A model generated the notes under the pieces. It worked only from the letters and a program-made list of their open reading frames with translations. It did not search any database and had not been told where the DNA came from. A DNA stretch of 14,556 nt from Chloroflexota bacterium (lineage in GTDB: Bacteria; Chloroflexota; Dehalococcoidia; DSTF01; JACRBR01): assembly GCA_021813085.1 (NCBI GenBank), contig JAKAMA010000012.1:1-14556 (forward strand), given 5' to 3'. Position numbers and translations under genes: made by a program. Of this stretch, positions 6,335-12,191 are shown one piece after another; the stretch's first letter is position 1; the number at the start of each line of letters is the position of its first letter.

Positions 6335-6861
6335 TCGCCCTGCTCGCCGTCATGCTGGCGATCGCCGCCATGCGGGTCTTCCTGCCGATTGGCACACGAA
6401 TCCCGGGTCGTCCGCTCGGCGAGGTGACGCTGTCGTGGCGCGAGCGCCTCCTGCTCCAGCGCACGAACATGTACCTCTTCGGCGCCGTCGTGCTGCTCGG
6501 CGCCGTGAGCGGCGCCCTCACCGGGCCGCTGGAGCTCGTCGCGCTGCTCGCCGCCTTCGCCATCCTCACGATCCCGGCGCGCTATCGCTTCACCTCGGAA
6601 GGGATCGCGCTGAACAACGTCGTCTTCCGCGCCTGGTCGGACTTCTCCGGCTTCCGCGAGGAGCGCTCCGCGCTCGTGCTCGAGGCCGTCGAGGGCCAGC
6701 GCGAGTTCCGCCTGCACGTCGCCGGCGCGCACCGCGATGCGGCGCGCCGCGCCGTCGCCCGCGTGCTCGGCGAGCACGTTGGCGCACACGTCCGCCGCCG
6801 CCCGCGCCCGGCCGTCCCGGCAGCGCGGCGTCGCCACCCCGGTCCCGCCTGCAAGGAGTGA
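6325..6861 (+). CDS. Small membrane protein of unknown function
   Basis: 178 residues that I do not recognise as a named family. Residues 2-22 form a hydrophobic helix. About 50-82 (LFGAVVLLGAVSG and VALLAAFAILTI) form one or two further membrane segments. A soluble part rich in beta-type residues follows (YRFTSEGIALNNVVFRAWSD, then FREERSALVLEAVEGQREFR). The 'GI-x-x-N...W-S-D-F' look is shared with several small membrane proteins that carry a PH-like cytoplasmic domain, but this is only resemblance. The last 30 residues are Arg/Pro-rich. It starts inside the 3' end of the preceding gene (GGAGG upstream). Its stop overlaps the ribosome site of the ammonium transporter, so the three genes are probably co-translated. 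Confidence 0.7.
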   Translation: MAIVALLAVMLAIAAMRVFLPIGTRIPGRPLGEVTLSWRERLLLQRTNMYLFGAVVLLGAVSGALTGPLELVALLAAFAILTIPARYRFTSEGIALNNVVFRAWSDFSGFREERSALVLEAVEGQREFRLHVAGAHRDAARRAVARVLGEHVGAHVRRRPRPAVPAARRRHPGPACKE

Positions 6862-6876
6862 AGGAGGAAACGACAG

Positions 6877-8598
6877 TTGCACGTGAGACAGACGCTCAGG
6901 ACCGCAGGGACACGCCCGCACCTCTGGCTGATCGCCGCCGCGATGGTGGCCGCCGTCGCGTTCTTCGCGCTGAAGCCGGCGCTGGCGGCGCACGCCCAGC
7001 AGCCGCCCGGCACGTCGGCGCCGCAGCCCGCGGCGCCCGCCCTGCCCCCGCATGACCCGAGCGGCAACGGCACCGGCTCCGGAAGCGACCTCGCCGGCGT
7101 CGCCCCGGGCACGCTCACGGCCGGCGACTTCGCGTCGGCGCAGAAGAGCGAGCCGTTCGCCGTCAAGCTCGCCGACCTGGTGAACCAGAACCGGCTCGGC
7201 ATCAACTTCACGTGGGTGCTCGTGACGGGATACCTCGTCATGTTCATGCAGGCGGGCTTCGCGCTGGTCGAGACCGGCTTCTGCCGCGCCAAGAGCGCCC
7301 TGCACGTCATGATGACCAACTTCATGATCTACGGCCTGGGCATGCTCGCGTACTTCCTTGTCGGCTTTGCCTTCCAGTTCGGCGGCATCGGCCTCGTCGG
7401 GGTGGGCAACCTCGGCGGCCTCGCGCAGCTCAACAAGGAGTGGACCTGGCACCTCGGCGGCGTGGACTGGGGCATTCTCGGCTACAAGGGGTTCTTCCTC
7501 ACGGGTTCCAGCTACGACGTCGGGATCGCCGTGCTCTTCCTGTTCCAGATGGTCTTCATGGACACGGCGGCGACCATCCCTACCGGCGCGATGGCGGAGC
7601 GCTGGAAGTGGACCGGCTTCTGCATCTACGGGCTGTTCATCGGGGCCATCATCTACCCGGTGTTCGGCAACTGGGCGTGGGGCGGTGGCTGGCTCTCCCA
7701 GCTCGGCACCCACGGCAATCTCGGCAACGGCTATCTCGACTTCGCAGGGAGCGGCGTCGTCCATGCCGTCGGCGGCTGGACCGCGCTTGCCGGCGCGCTC
7801 GTCCTCGGCCCCCGCCTCGGCAAGTTCAACCGCGACGGCAGTGCCAACGCGATCCCGGGCCACAACCTGATCCTGGCCGCGCTCGGCACCTTCATCCTCG
7901 CGTTCGGCTGGTTCGGCTTCAACCCGGGCAGCACGCTCGGCGCCGCCGGCAACGGCAACCTCCGCATCGGCATGATCGCGGTCGTGACGATGCTTGCCGG
8001 CATGAGCGGCTCCGTCGTCGCGATGTCGCTGACCTGGGCACAGCACGGCAAGCCCGACGCGGGGATGATGATCAACGGCCTCCTCGCCGGCCTCGTGGCG
8101 ATCACCGCGCCCAGCGGCTACGTGAGCCCGCCGGCAGCCGTCGTCATCGGCGCCATCGCCGGCGGTCTCGTCGTCTACTCCGTGGCGTTCTTCGAGAACG
8201 TGCTGAAGGTCGATGACCCCGTCGGCGCGATCTCCGTGCACGGTGTCAACGGCATGTGGGGCCAGCTCGCGCTCGGCATCTTCGCGGACGGCACGGCGAA
8301 CTATGGCGGCCTCACCGCCAAGGGCGCGCTGTTCGGCGACTTCGGCCAGCTCGGCGCGCAGGCGATCGGCGCCGTCGTCTGCTTCGCCTGGGCGTTCGGC
8401 GTCTCCTGGCTCTTCTTCAAGGCGCTGATGTCCATCAACGTGCTGCGCAGCAAGCCCGAGGACGAGATCGCCGGCCTCGACATCCCGGAGATGGGCGGCC
8501 TCGCCTACAACTGGGACGAGGAGTTCGCCCGTGGCATCTGGCCGATGCCGCCGCCGCAGGCGCGCCCGGCCGCGAGCCCCCTGCCGGCTGGAGGCTGA
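6877..8598 (+). CDS. amtB: Ammonium transporter (Amt family)
   Basis: 573-residue ammonium channel/transporter of the cytoplasmic membrane. An N-terminal hydrophobic segment (17-37, ending ALAAHA) and a Pro/Gly-rich linker to about residue 95 precede the 11-helix core. Core signatures are MQAGFALVETGFCRAKSA (124-141), FQMVFMDTAATIPTGAMAER (223-242) and the family signature DFAGSGVVHAVGGW with Asp288 and pore His296. The second pore histidine is His455 in AISVHGVNGMWG. The cytoplasmic tail EDEIAGLDIPEMGGLAYNWD (528-547) is the segment that contacts P-II proteins. TTG at 6877 is chosen because AGGAGG (6862-6867) is 9 bases upstream; the GTG at 6883 is the alternative. The P-II gene at the end of the same operon is the expected gatekeeper. 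Confidence 0.95.
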   Translation: MHVRQTLRTAGTRPHLWLIAAAMVAAVAFFALKPALAAHAQQPPGTSAPQPAAPALPPHDPSGNGTGSGSDLAGVAPGTLTAGDFASAQKSEPFAVKLADLVNQNRLGINFTWVLVTGYLVMFMQAGFALVETGFCRAKSALHVMMTNFMIYGLGMLAYFLVGFAFQFGGIGLVGVGNLGGLAQLNKEWTWHLGGVDWGILGYKGFFLTGSSYDVGIAVLFLFQMVFMDTAATIPTGAMAERWKWTGFCIYGLFIGAIIYPVFGNWAWGGGWLSQLGTHGNLGNGYLDFAGSGVVHAVGGWTALAGALVLGPRLGKFNRDGSANAIPGHNLILAALGTFILAFGWFGFNPGSTLGAAGNGNLRIGMIAVVTMLAGMSGSVVAMSLTWAQHGKPDAGMMINGLLAGLVAITAPSGYVSPPAAVVIGAIAGGLVVYSVAFFENVLKVDDPVGAISVHGVNGMWGQLALGIFADGTANYGGLTAKGALFGDFGQLGAQAIGAVVCFAWAFGVSWLFFKALMSINVLRSKPEDEIAGLDIPEMGGLAYNWDEEFARGIWPMPPPQARPAASPLPAGG

Positions 8599-8607
8599 GG
8601 AGTTGGA

Positions 8608-8635
8608 GGGGCGGACGGGCCCGGCCGTCCGCCCC
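8608..8635 (+). other. Intergenic hairpin between transporter and antiporter genes
   Basis: GGGGCGGACGG (8608-8618) and CCGTCCGCCCC (8625-8635) form a perfect 11-bp stem with a 6-base loop. No T-run follows, so it should not terminate efficiently alone. It could stabilise the upstream mRNA end, mark a processing site, or lower expression of the distal genes. Confidence 0.55.
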
Positions 8636-8656
8636 GGCACAAGAGAAGGGTGACGC

Positions 8657-9853
8657 GTGGGCCAGAGCAATCTCCTCCTCGTCGTTGCGCTCGTGCTCGT
8701 GGGCGCGAAGCTGGGCGGTGCCGCCAGCCGCCGCTTCGGGATGCCTGCTGTGCTCGGCAAGCTCATCGTCGGCGTCGCGCTCGGGCCGGCGGTGTTCGGC
8801 CTGCTTACGCCCAACGCATCGCTCAACGGCCTGGCCGATATCGGCATCATCCTGCTCATGTTCATCGCCGGCCTGGAGACGGACGTCGCGAAGATGCGCA
8901 GCGTCGGCATGCCGGCGTTCCTCGCCGCCACCGGCGGCGTCGCCCTGCCGATGGCCGCGGGCGCCGGCCTCGGCGTCGCGTTCGGGATGCCCGTGAAAGA
9001 GGCGCTGTTCCTCGGCACGGTGCTCACCGCGACGAGCGTGGGCATCACCGCCGAGACGCTCCAGGAGCTCGGCCGCCTGCAGTCGCGCGAGGGGACGGCG
9101 ATCCTCGCCGCCGCCGTGATCGATGACATCATGGGCGTCGTCGTGCTCTCGGTCGTGCTGGCGGTGGACGGCGGTGGCAGCCTTGCCGTCCCGCTCACGC
9201 GGATGGCGCTGTTCCTGCCGCTGGCGTTCGCCGCCGGCGTGTTGATCCTGCCAGCCCTGGTCGAGCGGATCGGGCGCCTCCACGATGACGAGACTGCCAT
9301 CGCGCTCGTCATCGGCATCGCGCTCTTGTATGCGTGGTCCGCGGAGTACGCGGGCGGCCTCGCCGCCGTCAGCGGCGCCTACCTTGCCGGCCTGCTCGTC
9401 GCCCGGACGCGCATCAGCGAGCATGCCACGCAGTCCATCGACCGCATCGCGGGTGCGTTCTTCATCCCGATCTTCTTCGTGGTGATCGGCTTGCGGATGG
9501 ACAGCTCGGCCCTGCGCGATGCGCCGTCCTTCGCCCTCGCGCTGATCGCGGTCGCCGTCGTGACGAAGGTGGCCGGCTGCTTCGCCGGCGCGCTCGCCGG
9601 AGGCTTTGCCCCGCGCGACGCGACGCGCGTCGGCCTCGGCATGGTCAGCCGCGGCGAAGTGGCGCTGGTCGTCGCCGTCATCGGCCTCGACCACGGCCTG
9701 GTGAGCGCCAGCACCTTTTCCGCGGCGATCCTCATGACGCTTGCCACGACGCTCGCCACGCCGCTGCTCCTGAAATGGGCGTACCGCGCGCCCCGCACCG
9801 TCCGTCAGCAGGTTCCGGCGCCCGCGCTCGCCGGCGAGATGGCGGAGCCATGA
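8657..9853 (+). CDS. CPA2-type cation/proton antiporter
   Basis: 398-residue membrane protein of the monovalent cation:proton antiporter-2 superfamily (NapA/Kef-like), with about 12-13 hydrophobic segments. Visible family features are GMPAVLGKLIVGVALGPAVF near the start, IILLMFIAGLETD (70-82), the unwound-helix stretch TVLTATSVGITAETL and the ion-binding AspAsp pair in AAAVIDDIMGVVV. FIPIFFVVIGLRMD and VSRGEVALVVAV occur in the second half. The double Asp suggests electrogenic Na+/H+ exchange as in NapA, but ion choice (Na+, K+, possibly NH4+) is not settled by sequence alone. No C-terminal RCK/TrkA domain is attached. GTG 8657 follows AAGGG (8646-8650). Its stop overlaps the next gene as ATGA, so the two are translationally coupled. 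Confidence 0.9.
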   Translation: MGQSNLLLVVALVLVGAKLGGAASRRFGMPAVLGKLIVGVALGPAVFGLLTPNASLNGLADIGIILLMFIAGLETDVAKMRSVGMPAFLAATGGVALPMAAGAGLGVAFGMPVKEALFLGTVLTATSVGITAETLQELGRLQSREGTAILAAAVIDDIMGVVVLSVVLAVDGGGSLAVPLTRMALFLPLAFAAGVLILPALVERIGRLHDDETAIALVIGIALLYAWSAEYAGGLAAVSGAYLAGLLVARTRISEHATQSIDRIAGAFFIPIFFVVIGLRMDSSALRDAPSFALALIAVAVVTKVAGCFAGALAGGFAPRDATRVGLGMVSRGEVALVVAVIGLDHGLVSASTFSAAILMTLATTLATPLLLKWAYRAPRTVRQQVPAPALAGEMAEP

Positions 9854-10425
9854 GCGCCACGGACCGCCCGGCCGCCGCGGCGCTGCGGGGCCGCCGCCGC
9901 GGCCCAGGCTTCCCCGAGCGCCTCGAGCTCGCCCGCGCCGTCGTCGGCTACGACGAGGAGGACGCCTGGAACGTGCGCCTCACCCGCGACGTCGTCCTCG
10001 CCCACGCCGACGAGCTCGCCCGCGCGCTGTACCGTCACCTGCTCGCCTTCCCGGAGACGGCCGCGCCGTTCCTCACGGCAGCGGGCACCGTCGACCGCGC
10101 CCACGTCGAGCGCCGCGTCGAGAGCTTCGCGGCGTGGCTCGCGGACGCGGACCATCTCGCCGGCGATGCCGCGCTGCGCATCGCCAGCGTCGGGCGCGCG
10201 CACACACGGCACGGCGCCGGCCACGCGGCACGCATCCGCGCGCGCTTCCTGCTGATGGCCGTCGGCTTCCTGCAGTCCGCGGTCGCCGGCGTCCTCGCCG
10301 CCGACGGCACGGCAGGCGACGACCTCGTTGCCAGCATTCGCGCCTGGGACAAGCTGTTCATGGTCCACCTGGACCTCTTCCTCGCCGCGTTCGAGAGCGC
10401 CGAGGGCACCGGCCACTGGTACTAG
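9850..10425 (+). CDS. Protoglobin-like haem-domain protein
   Basis: 191-residue cytoplasmic all-helical protein resembling single-domain protoglobins and the globin module of globin-coupled sensors. Supporting pieces are GYDEEDAWNVRLTRDVVLAH (33-52), LARALYRHLLAFPETAAPFL (56-75) and a helix ending IASVGRAHTRHG (111-122). In that helix His118 sits where 'G-R-x-H' carries the proximal haem ligand. RFLLMAVGFLQSAVAGVLAA follows. No output domain (GGDEF, kinase, methyl-accepting) is attached, so any signal must pass by protein contact or by binding O2 or NO itself. ATG 9850 overlaps the antiporter stop (ATGA). It sits 12 bases before the P-II gene, which places a possible gas sensor inside a nitrogen-uptake operon. 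The family call is from motif memory, and haem binding is inferred. Confidence 0.68.
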   Translation: MSATDRPAAAALRGRRRGPGFPERLELARAVVGYDEEDAWNVRLTRDVVLAHADELARALYRHLLAFPETAAPFLTAAGTVDRAHVERRVESFAAWLADADHLAGDAALRIASVGRAHTRHGAGHAARIRARFLLMAVGFLQSAVAGVLAADGTAGDDLVASIRAWDKLFMVHLDLFLAAFESAEGTGHWY

Positions 10426-10437
10426 CATGGAGGGTTC

Positions 10438-10776
10438 ATGAAGAAGATCGAGGCGATCATCCGCGAAGAACGGCTGCCCCTGGTGCGCGCGGCGCTCGAG
10501 GAGGTCGGCTACCCCGGCATCACGGTCTCCGCGGTGCGCGGCCACGGCCGCCAGCGCGGCGTCACCCAGCAGTGGCGCGGCCGCGAGTTCACCGTCGACC
10601 TCCTGCCCAAGGTCAAGCTCGAGCTGATCGTCGCCGATGACGCCGCCCAGCGCACGATGCAGGCGATCGCCGAGAACGCCCGCACGGGCGCCGTCGGCGA
10701 CGGCAAGATCTGGGCCTCGACCATCGATACGATCATGCGGGTGCGCACCGGCGAGGTCGGCGAGACGGCGCTCTGA
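10438..10776 (+). CDS. glnK: P-II nitrogen regulatory protein
   Basis: 112 residues, the normal P-II subunit length; P-II acts as a cytoplasmic trimer. The start MKKIEAIIREERLPLVRAAL, T-loop base GHGRQRGVTQQWRGREFTVD (35-54), LLPKVKLELIV (55-65), B-loop TGAVGDGKIW (83-92) and C-terminal RVRTGEVGETAL (101-112) are all diagnostic. ATP/ADP and 2-oxoglutarate sites (Gln39, Lys58, Gly87-Lys90, Arg101/Arg103) look intact. Unusually, T-loop position 51 is Phe instead of the Tyr that is uridylylated or adenylylated. Position 46 is Trp rather than Tyr, and 49 is Arg rather than the Ser phosphorylated in cyanobacteria. Control would then be by ligand binding only. The glnK name rests on linkage to amtB. 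The start has GGAGG shortly upstream. It is the last gene of the operon. Confidence 0.95.
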   Translation: MKKIEAIIREERLPLVRAALEEVGYPGITVSAVRGHGRQRGVTQQWRGREFTVDLLPKVKLELIVADDAAQRTMQAIAENARTGAVGDGKIWASTIDTIMRVRTGEVGETAL

Positions 10777-10801
10777 GCCGCCGGCGCGCGCCGCCGCGAC
10801 C

Positions 10802-11074
10802 TCAGCAGCGCGTGCCCATCCGCGCCGCGACGATCTGGAGGTCCAGGATGTTGATGACGCCGTCGCCGTTCAGGTCATAGATTGGCGCGTAGAGCAGCGA
10901 GCCCTGCGCTGTGAGGTAGCGGCGCGCGATCATCGACAGGTCGAGGATGTTCACCGCGCAGTCGCCGTTGACGTCGCCCACGAGCGGCGTCGCCGCATGC
11001 GTGGGCCGGCCGGCGAGCGGCAGCAGCGCGGACAGCGCCAGCAGCGCCGCCGCCCAGGCGAGGCGCATGGGCAT
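10802..11074 (-). CDS. Secreted stand-alone dockerin-domain protein
   Basis: 90-residue protein consisting of a signal peptide (MPMRLAWAAALLALSALLPL, cleavage probably after THA at about residue 27) and a single type I dockerin. The two calcium-loop/helix repeats are DVNGDCAVNILDLSMIARRY (34-53) and DLNGDGVINILDLQIVAARM (67-86), with Asp34/Asn36/Asp38/Asp45 and Asp67/Asn69/Asp71/Asp78 as ligands. Cys39 and Cys90 could form a disulphide. Dockerins normally tether a catalytic or binding module to a cohesin; here no module is attached. ATG 11072-11074 has GGGGAGGG upstream on its strand; a longer frame to 11164 is unsupported. It is divergent from a cohesin-like gene, and the 11-bp array lies between them. 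Its stop is 25 bases from the convergent P-II gene. Confidence 0.88.
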   Translation of the reverse strand: MPMRLAWAAALLALSALLPLAGRPTHAATPLVGDVNGDCAVNILDLSMIARRYLTAQGSLLYAPIYDLNGDGVINILDLQIVAARMGTRC

Positions 11075-11162
11075 GACAGCCCTCCCCGTCGTTTCCTGCG
11101 AGTATCGGCCCGCCGGCGCGCGCCCGTCAAGCGGCGCGCGGCGGCCGGACCGGCGAGGTTTC

Positions 11163-11202
11163 ACACTTCTCTAACACTTCGCGGACACTTCCCTAACACT
11201 TT
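11163..11202. promoter_or_regulatory. Array of four 11-bp-spaced ACACTTY units
   Basis: ACACTTC begins at 11163, 11174 and 11185 and ACACTTT at 11196, an exact 11-base period. CTAACACTT recurs at 11171 and 11193, giving a 22-base super-period. Read on the other strand the unit is RAAGTGT. The array lies 88 bases before the dockerin start and 82 bases before the cohesin-like start, in their shared divergent region. Periodicity suggests an OmpR/PhoB-type regulator, but the unit differs from the GTMACG array near 5556. No convincing -10 box was found on either side. Confidence 0.6.
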
Positions 11203-11225
11203 GGCGATTAGGTACGTCACAGCGG

Positions 11226-11263
11226 GGGCGGGACGGCAACGAATGGGCCGTCCGCCCGTTTTC
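11226..11263 (+). terminator. Terminator-like hairpin in the leader of the cohesin-like gene
   Basis: GGGCGGGACGGC (11226-11237) pairs with GCCGTCCGCCC (11247-11257), leaving one bulged G and a 9-base loop, and is followed by GTTTTC. It lies 27 bases before the ATG at 11285 and about 24 bases after the 11-bp array. It may attenuate transcription, or simply be a GC-rich fold. Confidence 0.45.
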
Positions 11264-11284
11264 AGTGTCAGGGAGCCGTGAACC

Positions 11285-11998
11285 ATGCGTCAGGCGCCAC
11301 CGCGTACCATCGCCGCAGCCCTCGCCCGTGCCCTCGTGCTCGCGGCGGCCGCCCTCGCACTGCTGCCCGCCGTCGCCGGGGCGCAGCAGCCCGCCGTCAT
11401 CTCCTCCAGCACGGTCAATCAGAGCGGCAAGCAGCTCACCGTCGAGATCGCTGTGCAGGGCGTACACAACCTCGGCGCGTTCCAGATGGTCCTCTCGTGG
11501 GACCCTGCCGTCGTCGCCTTCGAGAAGGTCTCGGAGGCCGGCTTCCTGGGCCAGAGCGGCCGCCAGCCCGTCTGCCCGAGCCCTGTCACCGCCGCCGACG
11601 CCATCCGCTTCGCCTGCGCCACCATCGTCACGCCGCGCAACGCGCTGGGGACGCCCGTCACCGGCCCCGGCGCCACGCCCGAGGCCGTCCCCGGCGTCGA
11701 TGGCAGCGGCGTCCTCGCGCGCGCCGTCTTCAAGATCGTCGGCACGGGCAATCCGAAGTTTCACCTCAGCCGCGTCAAGATCGTCGACCCCGTCGGCGGC
11801 GCGATCGCCTCCACCACCCGCGATGGCACCGCCACGAGCATCGACGGCGGCAGCTCGTCGTCGCGGCGCTGGATCATCATCGTCGCCGCCGCGGCCGCGG
11901 CGGTGGTCCTGATCGCCGCCGGCGCGGGCGTCATCGTGCTCCGGCGGCGGGGCGGCCCCGGCGCGGGCGGGCCCGGGGGCGAGGTGCCGGGATCGTGA
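11285..11998 (+). CDS. Membrane-anchored cohesin-like surface protein
   Basis: 237 residues. Residues 1-33 are a signal peptide (hydrophobic core ALVLAAAALALLPAVAG). Residues about 37-170 form a beta-sandwich domain with the cohesin-type signature LGAFQMVLSWDPAVVAFEKV (63-82) and a later strand LARAVFKIVG. A Ser/Gly linker leads to a single transmembrane helix (196-219, WIIIVAAAAAAVVLIAAGAG) and a short basic tail LRRR, so the domain faces outside while held in the membrane. Cys97 and Cys111 could form a disulphide. No dockerin or catalytic module is present. It would be a natural receptor for the divergent stand-alone dockerin, which is inferred from position and family. The ATG follows GGGAG (11271-11275). 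The cohesin label is by motif, with carbohydrate-binding-like sandwiches as the alternative. Confidence 0.72.
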   Translation: MRQAPPRTIAAALARALVLAAAALALLPAVAGAQQPAVISSSTVNQSGKQLTVEIAVQGVHNLGAFQMVLSWDPAVVAFEKVSEAGFLGQSGRQPVCPSPVTAADAIRFACATIVTPRNALGTPVTGPGATPEAVPGVDGSGVLARAVFKIVGTGNPKFHLSRVKIVDPVGGAIASTTRDGTATSIDGGSSSSRRWIIIVAAAAAAVVLIAAGAGVIVLRRRGGPGAGGPGGEVPGS

Positions 11999-12018
11999 GG
12001 CGCGCGGGATGCCGTTGC

Positions 12019-12046
12019 TTGACACAAGGGCGCCGGATCGTATTGA
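12019..12046 (+). promoter_or_regulatory. Possible promoter of the first stalked cohesin gene
   Basis: TTGACA (12019-12024) is a perfect -35 box. TATTGA (12041-12046) with a 16-base spacer is a weak -10 box with 3 matches. The leader to the ATG at 12192 would be about 140 bases, and TGCGGC-GCGGT-GCCGCA (12051-12067) could fold at its start. Confidence 0.4.
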
Positions 12047-12191
12047 TTTCTGCGGCGCGGTGCCGCACTATTTGGGCGAGGACGTCCCCCGCAGGTCCCC
12101 GTCACGTTGGTCCGAGGCCGGGCACACCGCGGTGCGTGCGCATGCGCCGCGTTTCTGCATCGGCGGTGCAGCATAGTTGGAGGCGGTCACC

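Noticed and set aside
5857..9318. Minus-strand open frame of over 1,100 codons
   Set aside because: It lies antisense to the TPR, membrane, Amt and antiporter genes. Its product is low-complexity (Arg/Ala/Asp/His-rich) with no recognisable domain, as expected when GC-rich codons are read in another frame.
9334..9849. Upstream extension of the protoglobin-like frame into the antiporter gene
   Set aside because: The extension is Arg-rich, overlaps the antiporter completely and is unconserved in look. The ATG at 9850 in an ATGA overlap is the natural start.
10782..10793. CGGCGCGCGCCG palindrome between the P-II and dockerin genes as a bidirectional terminator
   Set aside because: It lacks a loop and a T-tract. 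The location is suitable, but the sequence evidence is too weak.
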